Shown one piece after another: positions 1 through 11,658 of a stretch of 64,000 nt of DNA. The notes below the pieces were generated by a model that saw nothing but the letters and a program-made list of their open reading frames with translations, had not been told where the DNA came from and ran no database searches. The first letter of the stretch is position 1; each line of letters begins with the position of its first letter. Source of the DNA: Cryptolaemus montrouzieri (taxonomy: Eukaryota > Arthropoda > Insecta > Coleoptera > Coccinellidae); contig JABFTP020000001.1 of the NCBI GenBank assembly GCA_013387265.2, positions 55,728,155 through 55,792,154 of the forward strand. The letters are read 5' to 3'. The position numbers were made by a program, and so were the translations under genes.

Positions 1-1770
1 AGAGCTGAGAGGAAATTTTCGTTGTGTTTAGACTTTATGTATGATACTATATGTTCATTAGGATAATATTTTTGTATAGATAATTGTGAGACTTTTCTAA
101 AGATGTGTCACTTGACACACTCTCCATTCAAAGAATTTTTACTTAAGTGCTGCGAAAGTAGGGGGTTCATTTTACATGCTCCAAACCAACTCAGAAATTG
201 TTCCCTCTCCAATCAAAAACTGACGTATCTCAGTTCTTACTGCCAAAATCAGTGTATCTTAAGATAGAGGGGTCGGCAAATTTTCGTAGGACACACTGTA
301 CATTTCTATAGCATGGCACATAATCTCATTGAAGTTCATTGGGCATGAATGATTTCCTTCTCAAGTAAATAAGTTGGTCGGTTCAGGTACCTGAAAAGCT
401 CAGGGGTGAATTCGAATGTTTATTGTTACAACGAGACATAAACCATTCTGGTCGCTACCTGCCGAAACGGAATTTACCACCGCCATTTTTTTTGAAGAGG
501 TCCATATTCATTGACAATCGTAGTATATTACCTCGATTTTCAATTTCTGATAAACAATTTACCAAACAAGCAATCTGATCTCTTTGAATGCCATCGCAAA
601 GCAGAAAATGTCATGTCTCTTATTTCCTGAAGTCTAGACTGAGCATTCAACCAAACCAAATATATCAACTATATATCGCAGTTTCTTGAAAGGATATTGA
701 AAGTACATTCATCATCAAACTTCAAGAACAAGTGAGCTTGGGAATATCTGTGACACATGGTGTTCAAGAATGAAATAACTTCAGTTAGTTTCAATCATGT
801 ACGAAACGGATGAAACAATCGCGGAACAAACAACTCAAAACAGTTGCAGATCCAATTGGAGTAATATATATTTCTCGAATACTTCATTCCAAATGGTTGA
901 ATGTATGAAATATAAAATCTCTGTGAATAACTATACCAGGCGTTCATTCATGAAGACTATAGAAGGAAGAGATCCTTGACGGATTAAATGAGCAAAAATG
1001 TGGTAGCTATTGTTCACCGAAAAATTATAGAAGAGAGTTATAAAGGAAGCTAAATTTAAAGCCAATATTAAATGACCAATCCTCTCAAGAATATAAGGAA
1101 ATAATTCAATTAAATTATTTATTGATACAAAATAAAATGATCTAATAAAATAAATGATCTAGACGATTTATTACCTACAGTTTCGAATTCTTGGTTTGAA
1201 GCATTTAAATTTTCATTAAAGAATAATGAAGATTCAGAATTAATATTAATAAAAATATTATAGGTATTGAGATGATTCTAAGTACCAATTTGAAGAAAAT
1301 AAAAATTAATTGATATATCAAAAGAAGAATGAATTTCTTAATTAACTATTTGCTTAGGTAATATTTGAACATGACTTATAATATACCAGCAACGCGGTTA
1401 CTTTACAGAGAAGAAATATTTAGAAAAATCCATATAAGTACCTACAGTTCCTACTGTTTAATCTTTTGTTCTGTTACCCCAAATTGCAATATTCACATAA
1501 TAAATTCATGTGCTCTAGGAATAGAAAGATAAGGTAAGGAAAGATAAGGTAGATATTAAGCATTTTGCTACATCTACTGAAGATGAGATAAGAGAAAAAT
1601 AGCACATGAGGTATATAATAGATTCAACCTACATGAAAAGATATCTTAATGAGAGATTCAAGTTATGAAAAAAAATCAAGGAACGGTAAGAACAGTTGAA
1701 GTCAAAGAAATTTAAGGAAAATTGAAGAAACAAAAACTTAGAAAAGATAAAAGATAAGGAAATAAAAAAA

Positions 1771-1872
1771 CATTGAAGATACGAAAACTTAGAAAGATCA
1801 AACATAAAAAAAAAAAAAAAACATTGAAGATACGAAAACTTAGAAAGATCAAACATAAAAAATTTAAGAAAA
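1771..1872. repeat. Two-copy tandem repeat, 51-bp period
   Basis: The segment beginning CATTGAAGATACGAAAACTT at 1771 repeats from 1822, with the A-rich spacer differing in length. It lies in an A-rich tract and produces a low-complexity frame on the minus strand, which I do not treat as a gene. Confidence 0.85.
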
Positions 1873-2442
1873 ATATTTCAACTCAATATATAGCTTTCGA
1901 GTTAAAATGACTTATGAAAATATCACAGACAAGTAGCATTTGTTTTTGACAATTTATCTATTTCATCCAAGTTCAGAGACAAATATTGAATTGAAGGGTG
2001 CAGTTCGGCTTGACCTACGAAACAAGTACTAAGGTAAATGAAATTCGAAGCCTTACGTTGGCCGCGCCAGTATGACAAAATTGAATTTTACTGGTTAAGC
2101 CCAGAGAAAAATGAGCAATGAGACTCGAATTCTATAATTGTCACTGAAATCTTGGAAAAAAGTCGGTGTAGTTCTACTTAGAAATTTAACAACATATTAT
2201 AATTATGGTAAACAATGTCAACAAATGCTTCTCTATCTATATATACACTCAATAAGACTTAACTTGGTGAAATAGATGAGGAAGAGGTCGTCTATGATAG
2301 AGTCCCCAATCACTTAGGAAGTTCAAATTGCAAATAGTTCTTGTATTTTACTGCTGCATCTATTTCAGCTTCGGAACTCCTCAGCTCGGATTCATCTAAA
2401 TTTCTGGGCTTCAGGTATAAATTATATCCCAACCTCTCAGCT

Positions 2443-2484
2443 CCACCTACGACTCTCCATCTACGACTCTCCACCTACGACTCT
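2443..2484. repeat. Three-copy 14-bp tandem repeat
   Basis: Three consecutive units of CCACCTACGACTCT start at 2443, 2457 and 2471; the middle unit has one change. A partial further unit follows. It is a simple minisatellite with no coding content recognised. Confidence 0.85.
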
Positions 2485-3174
2485 CTACGTAGGACCTATA
2501 TTTTTGATATAGGTCACTACACACAGTATTCAAGATGAAGTTATATCTCTATTTTTCACTAAAGAATTTTCATATAATTTAATTATTTCAAATACACCTA
2601 AAGAGGATTTTCAAGAACTAATTAGCTTGAAGGTCTGCGGCAGAAAGGAAGTCTAGGAAGAAGATTCAGAAGCCGGTAAGCATACTATCTGATTATGCTC
2701 ATCAGACTCATCCAGTGGCGTGATACAGATAAAGGGTTGACTGGAATCAAGTGTTTCACTTAAAATTGTTGTGACGTGATTTTAGCACGTTACAAAAGAT
2801 GAAATTGAATTGTTTGAGTAGAATCAATAAAGAATGATTTAGAAATAGAATATTTTGTTTTAACTGCTTTTACTGAAAGAGCTTACATTCCTTCTCCTTC
2901 TTGATTGTCAGCAGCCATAGCCCTACTCCTGTTTCAGCTTTAGTTCATTGTTATTATCAAGTTACCTCAGGGGTCCCCTTTTATTTCGATTCAATTTACT
3001 GATACTTGAAAATTTCAGAATTACGGAAAGCATGATTAACTAAATAGGTATATAATTGATCGATGAAGCCTCAACTACGTGATAGTTGATATTCATAATG
3101 AATAATAAAATAAAACAAAATACTATGTTTTCACTATCACTAAATTATTGATGTAAAGAGTGACAAAATTTTTA

Positions 3175-3226
3175 CATTGGTTGGACCGGTTTCGGACATA
3201 CGTCCATTATCAACACCAAGCCAATG
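3175..3226 (-). ncRNA. Hammerhead-like motif of the 3.1 kb PLE, degenerate core
   Basis: On the minus strand the order is a CATTGG arm, TTGATAA in place of CUGANGA, a GGAC/GUCC stem II with a four-base loop, GAAA, a self-complementary CCGG for stem III, UC, then a CCAATG arm. The order and spacing match a minimal type I hammerhead. The first core base is U instead of C and inner stem I pairing is imperfect, so activity is doubtful. Confidence 0.55.
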
Positions 3227-3304
3227 AAAACTGAATACTTATGTACAATACAGGAATTACCATCAATAAAATGCTAGTACAGGTTATAGTAAATTGAACA
3301 ATGG

Positions 3305-4142
3305 CTATTGGTAGGTAATTAAGTCTACCTGGTCGTTAAGGAGCTTAATCCTTTCTACCCTAGATGCGTTGAAAATTTCCATCGATTCAAAGAAATTGAG
3401 TTTATAAACTTTATCACAGAAATGAAGAATTTTTAGCTGTTGAAGTTCAGGAAAGGGATAACATTCATTCAGACAATGTGCAGCTAAAGCTGAGTCATAT
3501 TTCTGATGTAGGAATGACCAGAAATGTTCTTTGTATCTAGCCTTAAAAGAGCGTGCTGTTTGACCTATATGAAAGGAATTGCACTCAGAACATGTTAATT
3601 GGTATACTCCTGATTTTTCAAATTAATCGGTTTTATCTTTTGTGTTGAAAAGCAGGCCTGACAATTTGCTAACTGGTTTGAATGCAATATGAACTTTTTC
3701 ACTATCAGACAAAACTCTAGCAACCTGTTCTGACGTCTTCCCAAAATATGTTAGAGACATAAATTTTTAGGGCTTTTCTCTCTTGGATAGGGGATATATC
3801 ATGTTGAAAGTGTTGTTGCGTATTTTTCGATTAATTAAACTCTCTATGGCTTTTATATCGAAGCCGTTGTTCTCTGCTATTAACATAATGGTGTTGAATT
3901 CTGATTTTCGGTCCATGTCCGATAAAGGCAAAGAAATCGCTCTGTGAATCATGGACTTGAAGGCTGCTTTTTTTTGAGAATACGGGTGAAATGAATCTAT
4001 GGGTATGACATTATCCGTGTACGATGGTTTTCTGAAAATATTAATTGATAAACGGTTATTATTCTCCCGGATAATTGTTAGATCTGAGAAATTGATTTTA
4101 CTATCGACTTCTGCTTCTACTTTGAACTTAATGTTGTAATTC
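3305..4142 (-). pseudogene. Penelope-like RT C-terminus plus GIY-YIG endonuclease, broken
   Basis: Read on the minus strand, the frame enters with INFSDLTIIRENNN followed by a segment containing FRKPSYTDN, SFHPYSQKK and LIAENNGFDIKA. This order (an xxFLDL-like motif, RKPTxTD, SxHP, then xxAxxNG) is the distal part of the Penelope-type reverse transcriptase. The GIY-YIG nuclease follows: SGVYQLTCSECNSFHIGQTA and then R.KEH, with the usual paired cysteines. Two in-frame stops interrupt the reading, one after YPLSKREKP and one before FEKSGVY. The RT palm is absent, so this is the 3' half of an element. The protein would have copied RNA into DNA and nicked the target; this copy cannot. Confidence 0.82.
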
Positions 4143-4440
4143 TAGGATGAATGTTACTAATGAAAATTCAGGAAGATTTCTAGTTGTCTTTCTGAATTTC
4201 ATTAATAACATTCATCCTAAAACTTCAACAGCTGAAAATTCTTCATTCCTGTGATAAATCTTATAAATTCAATTTCTTTGAATCGATGGAAATTTTCAAG
4301 TCTTCTAGGGTAGAAAGGGTTAAGCTCCTTAACGACCAGGTAGACTTAATTACCTACCAATCACCATTGTTCAATTTACTTTAACCTCTACTAGCATTTT
4401 ATTGATGGTAATTCCTGTATTGTACATGAGTATTCAGTTT

Positions 4441-4495
4441 TCATTAGCTTGTTGTTGATAATGAACGCATGTCTGATACCGGTCCAACCAATGTG
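4441..4495 (+). ncRNA. Second copy of the 3.1 kb PLE hammerhead-like motif, decayed
   Basis: This is the plus-strand counterpart of the motif at 3175-3226. TTGATAA is at 4455 and the CCGGTC segment is kept, but the GAAA box has become GATA and stem II has mismatches. It is almost certainly inactive, but confirms that the motif belongs to the repeated element end. Confidence 0.5.
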
Positions 4496-4605
4496 AAAAT
4501 TTTGTCTGTCACTCCTTAAATCAATAAATTAGTGATAGTTAAAGCATAGTAACTTGTTTTATTTTATTATTCATAATAAATAGATATATCATGATAATAA
4601 GAAAT

Positions 4606-4712
4606 TAAACTATGTATTATACTATCACAAGATTTCATTGAAGAGGGTCGAGAGACCGAAATATTAATCCTACTTTTCAATAAACTCTTGTGATAGTATA
4701 ACACATAATTTA
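4606..4712 (+). repeat. Inverted-arm repeat enclosing a hammerhead-like core
   Basis: Arms of about 27 bp (4606-4632 and 4686-4712), both containing the TACTATCACAAGA motif in opposite orientation, enclose about 53 bp. Inside, TTGAAGA at 4638 is followed by a perfect GGTC/GACC stem with a GAGA loop and then GAAA at 4658. This resembles a hammerhead core with one core substitution (C to T). It is probably a solo terminal piece of another Penelope-like family. Confidence 0.5.
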
Positions 4713-6689
4713 ATACCTAATTATGATCATAATCAACTATTTTATAGAAATGACGGAGACAATTAAATATTTGAAAATCTTCAACTCATTTTTTAATTAG
4801 AAAATTATATGAACTACCTCTTTTCTGGATTTCATTCAAAAGATTTAGTAGAAGAATTTTTATCTTTCTCTAATTTTAATATGTTAGTTCGAATAGATGT
4901 CACTGGTGGCTAGATATGGCGGATACGATTCCATTTTGAATTCCATGATTCACGCAATTGAAACAGCGCAGATTTGAAATAAAGTTGCATGTCATGTCTA
5001 GGTAGTGTTTTGAGTAAATATTTTCCATGAACAAAATTCTTTTTGTCTTGAAGAAGCGCATCTTGAAAGTTACCGCCCTTTTGAAAAATATTGAAGAACG
5101 AAAGAGATATGACATTTTCTCAACATCCGTGAAACCTCAGTTTCAATATCCCACAAATAAAGATTCAGGAATTCCGCACCTACTGGAAAAACAAATTTGG
5201 AGAAGAATCGAATTTCGACATTTCAGTGTAAGCTAAAAATTTAACACACGAAAGGAACAGGTTTGGAATATGCAGCAAAAAATTCAATAAAATAACTATC
5301 CTACTTATGAAGGTATAATCAAATAAACTTTCTGAGCTATGACCTTAGAGGGAAAGTTTAGAAATCCGTAGGTTCAAACAGGATTTGCCAAAGAAAGTTA
5401 CATCCGACGTCGTGTCTGGTGTAAAATGGCCCAGCTCCGGAGGTATAAGCTTACCAATGATCAATCCAATCCAATTTCAATTAAGTTAGATTACCCGCTA
5501 TCCAATCAGTGGTGGGTGCAACAACAGACACCGGCAAATCCCTTGCCGTTTCTTAATGTACTGGGCTTATTGCGGAGTAGCCATCGTTGGCGAATCCCGA
5601 GTCCCTGCTAATGCCATTAAAGAGTTTTTATGCCGTCGTCGTTTCTATGTCTCGGAATTCGATATCGTATTGGAACGGTTGTGAAAAATCGGCAATGAAG
5701 TAAAAAAATGTGAAAAAATCTGATAAACTCCGCTATTTATAAAGAGGATAAGATATTTTGCGAGAAAATTTTCCTACAATTTTTCGAGGAGAATCCTTGT
5801 CGAAAATTTTTATATAACCATTGCTAAAATGTAGGAATATTTGAAATTTCTTGGTTTTTTAACTATTTGTGATGGCTGAATCACTGCAAATGATAAATCA
5901 AAGTGACATTTCTATAAATGTGCAACATAAACAAATACCAGATACACTTTCTTCTAGAAAAATTCATTAAAACTTCTATAATTTTTTCTTAATAATATTG
6001 AAACAGAAAGGTTCAATAAAGTGAATTCTTAGATGGCCTGAGTTAGATATAAATTTCATTTATGCAATCATACAGTACACAACTTCAGTTTGTATTTGCA
6101 CAAGTCACAAAATAATGAGACACATAAATTTACGATTAAGAAATTCCGACTCTGACTAAATGTTAAATTTGCAAAGAGAAAACAACCGAAGACATACAAA
6201 CAATTCATAAAAATCCGCTTATATTACAATTCAACAGCTTCTGTACACTAAAAAATGCACTGTGGCACAATTATTGTCTTGGTATTGACTTAAATTCACT
6301 TTGAGAATATTTTCTGACATTCAACAAACTTCATATCTGCTCTGGCATATTTTCAACCTTCAATAAGCAGGTACCAAATAACTGACCTGTCGAGTCTCAT
6401 ACATAGGTAATTGTCCACATGTACCAAAGAGGCACTCGTGTATCCATACGTGTACAAGACTCTCCAGGACATTTACTTATGAGAGAATCACTCAAGATCA
6501 CCTATAATCATCCCTATCACCCAAAGCTGCCAAAATCCTAGCCGCTCTCCTATGTATCCTAAATACTCTCCCTGTAGAGGACGTCTCCTCAAGAAAGACC
6601 TCTCCCTCGAAATACTGTTTGACAGCTTAATCAGACGACTGATTATTAAATTTTATGAATATTATCCATTCCACTATTAATTCATTTAC
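4713..6689. other. Unassigned stretch
   Basis: No gene can be supported. Frames at 5027-5236 and 5426-5611 have no recognised motif. The part around 5400-5690 has slightly higher GC than its flanks and could hold an old exon or element remnant, but I cannot name it. Confidence 0.5.
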
Positions 6690-8010
6690 GTCCGAGGTCT
6701 ACTGTGGGGCCGCCTGGGTCTTGAAATAGCAGGATCATCTCGTGATTCTAGTAAATGGTTTAGTATATCGTGAGCCATTTTGGTAAAAAATTCATTCGGG
6801 TCAATGTTTTTACTTTTGTTTTAACCCTTTTGATTTTGCAATTTATAATATACCACATGGCCTTTGCAGGATTGCTAGCAGAAGCAATTATTTCATCATA
6901 TGCTAACTTTTTTGCCTATGAGATTGATTTTTAGGAAACTTTTCATATTTTTCAAAATCAGCTAGTTCTGGCGGAGAATGGAACTTTCGGCATACATCAC
7001 CTTCAAAAACCAGGCGCCCTTTATGCACCTCAGCTCTTCTCCGAATCAAAGTACCATATGTAGTATATTTCTTTGCCCACAATATGTCACAATTTCAGGG
7101 TACGACCTCACCAGAATCTTACTAAGAACACGAAATTTGTTCTCTATATCCATTGTTTCTTCATCAATAACACCTCACGCAGCTCAGCAATTGACGAACA
7201 TAGGCAGACAACTTGAAACCTACAATTTCAACCAGACCCAAAATAGATACATAATTCACAACCTCATTGTTCAAACAAACACTTTCTCGAGTACCGTTTG
7301 TAATTGTGCCTTCAAAGTCATAACCCTTCAACAAGTCACATAGTTTTTCCACTTACTTTTGTGGAGTACACATTGAAATCACTGGTATTAACAGTTATCC
7401 AGTTGGTATCAATCCAACGCAAATGTATGTTTGTCAAAATCATATCAAAATTACCAGAAGGAAACGCATGTATGTCAATGATGAGTATATTTTGAGGTTT
7501 AACCAGAACAGAGTATCTCTCAATACATCTTTCCATATTCAGATTACTTCTGTTACGTAACTGTACTTTATCCCACCAAGATCAGAAAACCTAACCCCTT
7601 CCAATTTGATGTCTGTATTAGGAGCCCCCATTCCAAAACCTGTCACATGACAGGAAGATTCATCCTCTTGTTTTAACCAAAGTTCGAATGGTATAACAAC
7701 AATGTCTTTGCCAAATCAATTGGAGAGCATTCAGTAATTGGCACTGATACTGAAGATCATGTTGATTTTGTGAAACGCCTTCAATGGATCCCAAGCATGC
7801 TCAATCTCTTTCACTACAGGTCATTGGAAAGTCGAGGTAGAGATTTGCTTTCATGCAGACATGAAAAATCCGCCATAGTAGTTTCACTACTAAGTTTTTC
7901 CTATTAGTTGGAAGTTGTTGAAGGATCTGATTCATGTTTGCATTCAAAGAGTTTGTAACCAAAACAAAATCACTTCTGCAATTGGAAGATATTCTACCCC
8001 AAATCAACAC
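6690..8010 (-). pseudogene. Decayed LINE: endonuclease end and linker
   Basis: Minus-strand translation gives recognisable pieces of an APE-type (apurinic-like endonuclease) non-LTR retrotransposon. Around 7352-7164 the frame reads LCDLLKGYDFEGTITNGTRE, then NNEVVNYVS and EIVGFKLS; this resembles the conserved APE segment in which a TR motif is followed by a D-N-V-xT-N motif. Further along, near 6910-6830, another frame reads ASASNPAKAMWYIIN, typical of the linker between APE and RT in CR1/Jockey-type elements. Stops and frameshifts lie between the pieces, and the RT is not found downstream. The upstream limit is uncertain. It would have nicked target DNA for reverse transcription; this copy is dead. 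Confidence 0.6.
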
Positions 8011-8879
8011 AGATCTTCTGCTCTGTCTGTGGACGTCCTAGAAGTATCCACAGTCGCACCTATCTAATCTCAAGTCCTCATTCTACATGATTTCGAACCA
8101 ATTCTAATCGATCTGCATGATTTCTTCATTGAGGTGATCCATAAAGTCTACCTCTTTGTCGTTCCCTTACATTCTATATTATCTGTTCCGGGACGTCTAT
8201 TGCGAAATAACGCTGTGAATAAAGCTTACTGTTTGTGCAACTTTTGTCAGTATTGCCCCACCCGCAAGTACCCCAACGGATTTTCCTCACTTCATCTTAC
8301 TTAAATAATGGAGTTTCATAGTTTCACTAGTAGAAAAAATGGGAAGGAACGAAATTGTGTACTGGATGTACAAAAAATTCAAAGCAACTGAATTTCAAAT
8401 TCATATTTAAGAACTGCCTTCGCGCTAAGCGCTAAGAAAGTAAGTAAAGTGCAAACATATTCATTAGAAGGTGGCTGAATGTTATACAAATTCTTAAAAA
8501 AAAATTGGTTTCATTCCTTATGGTGTTTCAAAATTAGAGAGAAGTTTAATAATATTCTTACATTTTTGTTCTGTTTCTATTTGTAGAAAGAAGATTTAAG
8601 TACAGAACCACGCAAACTTTAATTTCACGCAACAAGCAGTTTAATATTACCCTGCTGTTCAGCCTGAGTGAGAATAATTTTGTGTTATAGAAAAGAATCA
8701 TGAAATAATCTTAAGAAATTTTAATACCTGATGAGTGTATAAACTTTGTTGTTGCATTCTGTATTGGTTTACTATCATAATTTCTGATTACTCACCGTCC
8801 TTGGACACTTTAACCCAATTTTTAGTATTTGAATTTGGGAGGCTTTTACTTGGTGTAATTCCATTAGCAATAATAAAAA
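8011..8879. other. Unassigned stretch
   Basis: I see no gene or clear repeat. The sequence is ordinary AT-rich DNA between the LINE relic and the large PLE palindrome. Confidence 0.5.
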
Positions 8880-8919
8880 ACAAGTACTGTGTTTTAAGGA
8901 ATTTTACTTAATAATGGCG

Positions 8920-8962
8920 ATTCGTAACGCGTTTCACTACACCGTAGCTTCTTCAGACGAAT
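8920..8962 (-). ncRNA. Hammerhead ribozyme motif, left PLE arm
   Basis: Read on the minus strand: AUUCGU, core CUGAAGA, stem-loop II AGCUACGGUGUAGU, GAAA, CGCG, UU, then ACGAAU. Stem I (AUUCGU with ACGAAU) pairs perfectly over six bases; stem II pairs over five with one G-U; CGCG is a two-pair self-complementary stem III. All core boxes are present, with a GUU cleavage triplet. Very short stem III hammerheads are known in Penelope-like elements and are thought to work as dimers. Confidence 0.85.
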
Positions 8963-9059
8963 AAATGCACAGAAAATATAAATATAAATGTTCTTGAGTA
9001 ATTAAAAGCTTATTGGGTTGCTTCTTCTTAAGTGGTTATTTATGACAGGTATATTCAAT

Positions 9060-10192
9060 AAAATTAAGGAATAGATTGCTCCCCGAAGAGATTCAATAGA
9101 GGCGAAGGGCTTAAATCGACTTGTTCATTGATGAGTCTACCTGAGTGTTTGTATTTATTGATTTCTAAAGTTTCCCAAAGATCTACCCTCCAATATTTAT
9201 TATCTGTATGCAAAATTTCAAACTGTGGGTCGAAAGAATGATTATTTTCTAAGAGATGATTCGCGTAATTTGAATCTGATTTTTATTTGAAAAACTGCGT
9301 TTATGTTCCGATATTCTAATATTAAAATTTCTGTGTTCTACCAATGTAGAAATTATCACAGTCATTGCAATTCAATCTATAAACACCTGATTTACTGTTT
9401 TTACCTGGTTTGGTTTTATTATTTTTATATATTTGCCTAAATTATTATTAGTTTGGAAAGCTATGTTGAAATTATTGCTACTTAAGAATGATTTCAGTTT
9501 CTCACTCGTAATGCCAATGTAGGTTAAGGTGTTGAATTTTGTTTCAATTTATCGACAGGGTAAACTTCATTCAATGCGATTCTACTTTGTTTTTCATTTA
9601 AATATTGATTATTAGTTTGGTATTGTAACCATTATTTTTGGCTATTTGTTTAATCAAATTTAGTTCTTTGTTGAAATTTTCTGGTGATAACGAGATGTTA
9701 ATCAATCTATGAATAAAATTATTGAATGCTGACATTCTATGTTGATATGGATGACACGACGAGTTATGTATTATAATATCTGTATGTGACGAGAAATAGA
9801 TTCTTAACATCGAAAGAAATGAGTTAGGAATTAGGTGGTATAATGGTATGTTTGATATTGGCAATAAGTTCGTATGAAATTTTGACCGAAAATTTAGATT
9901 TGAAATTGCAATGTTTTATTAGCAAGTCGTTGAGGAATTTTGAAAGTTTGAACGAAGGTGCCGTTACATAGAAACAACAGGTCTAATAGGGTAATTAGTT
10001 TATGAAGTTTATCAACGAATATAATTCGGGGTTGTGGATTGGAGTTAATGAATTTATATTTTCGTGGTCTGTAATTAATGATTTCGCAGTCGAAATTATG
10101 TTTTTAACCACTTTCTGAAATTTTGCGGTAGGATCCTTAGTTGATGTTACATAGCGAAAGAAGTTAAAACATAATTTCGGCAGCAAAATCAT
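9060..10192 (-). pseudogene. Penelope-like RT/GIY-YIG, left copy, palm deleted
   Basis: From 10192 downward the minus strand reads an RT N-terminal region (including SINEs of DPTAKFQKVVKNI type residues, then TAKSLITDHENIN). Next comes LPISNIPLYHLIPNSF-like sequence that jumps straight to SHTDIIIHNSSCHPYQHRMS and then LSPENFNKELNLIKQIAKNN. The plus-strand copy has about 450 bp at this point, including the catalytic YVDD, so the palm is deleted here. Downstream this copy keeps the GIY-YIG region: KSGVYRLNCNDCDNFYIGRT, followed by frame breaks and the terminal helix region. It is a non-functional remnant of an element encoding an RT fused to a GIY-YIG endonuclease. Confidence 0.82.
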
Positions 10193-11505
10193 TAATTACA
10201 GACCACGAAAATATAAATATATTAACTCCAATCCACAATCCCCGAATTATATTCGTTGATAAAACTTCATAAACCTAATTACCCTATTAGACCTGTTGTT
10301 TCTTATGTAACGGCACCTTCGTTCAAACTTTCAAAATTCTTCAACGACTTGCTAATAAAACATTGCAATTTTAAATCTAAATTTTCGGCCAAAATTCATA
10401 CGATTTTATTGCCAATATCAAACATACCATTATACCACCTAATTCCAAACTCATTTCTCTCGATGTTTAGAATCTATTTCCAACATTCCCCGAAAGTTAT
10501 GTATTATTTAGTTGAAGAATTATTAGAAAAGAATGATGTCAATACTATCATTAAATCAGATATTCTTTCATTATTACAAATTTGTTTAGATCAAAATTAT
10601 TTCCATTTCAATAACAAATATTATACTATCGAAGACGGTTTGATTATGGGCAATCCGTTAAGTCCTTTGTTAGCAGAAATAACTTAGAGAAATTAATTCA
10701 TAATCATCCACTGAGTATATATTGTTTATACTGGTATCGCTATGTAGACGATATCATTATTTGCTTCACAGGAAAACATAGACAGTTGCAAATTTTCGAA
10801 AATCATATAAATTCATTACATCCAAAATTGCATTCACAACCGAAATAGAAAGCAATAATTCGATAAATTTCTTAGACGTAACAATTTCGAATGAAAATGG
10901 AGAACATGTTTTCGCAATTTACCATAAGCCGTCACATACAGATATTATAATACATAACTCGTCGTGTCATCCATATCAACATAAAATGTCAGCATTCAAT
11001 AGTTTTATTCATAGATTGATTGACATCCCGTTATCACCAGAAAATTTCAACAAAGAACTAAATTTGATTAAACAAATAGCCAAAAATAATGGTTACAATC
11101 CCAAACTAATAAATAATATTTTAAATAAAAACAAAGTAGAATCGCATTGAATGAAGTTTACCCTGTCGATAAATTGAAACAAAAATTCAACACCTTAACC
11201 AACGTTGGCATTACAAGTGAGAAACTGAAATCATTTTAGGTAGCAATAATTTCAACATAGCTTTCAAACTAATAATAATTTACGCAAATATATAAAAATA
11301 ATAAAACCAAACCAGGTAAAACAATAATCATTCTTTCGACCCACAGTTTGAAATTTTGCATACAAATAAATATTGGAAGGTAGATCTTTGGGAAACTTTA
11401 GAAATCAATAATTACAAACACTAAGGTAGACTCATCAATGAACAAGTCGATTTAAGCCCTTCACCTCTATTGAATCTCTTCGGGGAGCAATCTATTCCTT
11501 AATTT
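10193..11505 (+). pseudogene. Penelope-like RT, right copy, catalytic YVDD kept
   Basis: The plus strand reads IKLHKPNYPIRPVVSYVTAP from 10259 (the RT motif with RPIVS-like residues), then LSLLQICLDQNYFHFNNKYY, a GLxMGxPLSPLLAEI motif near 10640-10684, and WYRYVDDIIICF with the catalytic YVDD at 10741-10752. The xNFLDVTIS motif and the HNSSCHPYQHKMSAFNSFIH segment follow. A stop after AEIT and several frameshifts break it. After about 11310 the GIY-YIG core is missing: the sequence jumps from the KIIKPNQ-like region to the distal helix. This copy therefore keeps what the left copy lost and lost what the left copy kept. Confidence 0.85.
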
Positions 11506-11615
11506 TATTGGATATACCTGTCATGAATAACCACTTAAGAAGAAGCAACCCAATAAGCTTTCAATTACTCAAGAACATTCATAGTTATATTCTCATTTAT
11601 ATTTTCTGTATATTC

Positions 11616-11658
11616 ATTCGTCTGAAGAAGCTACGGTGTAGTGAAACGCGTTACGAAT
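11616..11658 (+). ncRNA. Hammerhead ribozyme motif, right PLE arm
   Basis: The 43 bases are identical in all core and stem positions to the motif at 8920-8962, on the opposite strand: ATTCGT at 11616, CTGAAGA at 11622, stem-loop II to 11642, GAAA at 11643, CGCG, TT, then ACGAAT to 11658. Predicted cleavage lies after U11652. The identity of two copies that differ elsewhere suggests the motif was intact when they inserted. Confidence 0.85.

Larger units (their letters stand above)
1..3099. other. Unassigned AT-rich DNA
   Basis: I see no convincing gene here. Short open frames (for example 797-979 and 2341-2538) lack recognisable motifs and look like chance frames in AT-rich DNA. The only internal structure noticed is the pair of small tandem repeats listed separately. 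Confidence 0.6.
3100..4585. mobile_element. Penelope-like element, inverted pair of copies
   Basis: Two copies of the same element face each other. Sequence from about 3100 to 3445 reappears as its reverse complement from about 4215 to 4580. The left copy runs on the minus strand and holds the coding remnant; the right copy on the plus strand keeps only the end of the GIY-YIG domain (about 4215-4384) and the terminal noncoding sequence. A smaller inverted repeat (about 4143-4176 against 4188-4218) sits at the centre, where the two copies meet. Inverted or partial tandem terminal repeats are typical of Penelope-like elements. Confidence 0.8.

Noticed and set aside
5400..5690. Possible tRNA or host exon in a less AT-rich patch
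   Set aside because: No cloverleaf with A and B boxes could be assembled, and the reading frame has no recognisable domain.
7801..8010. 69-codon minus-strand frame as a separate gene
   Set aside because: No motif by itself; it is upstream of and in line with the LINE endonuclease remnant, so it was included there only as an uncertain upstream limit.
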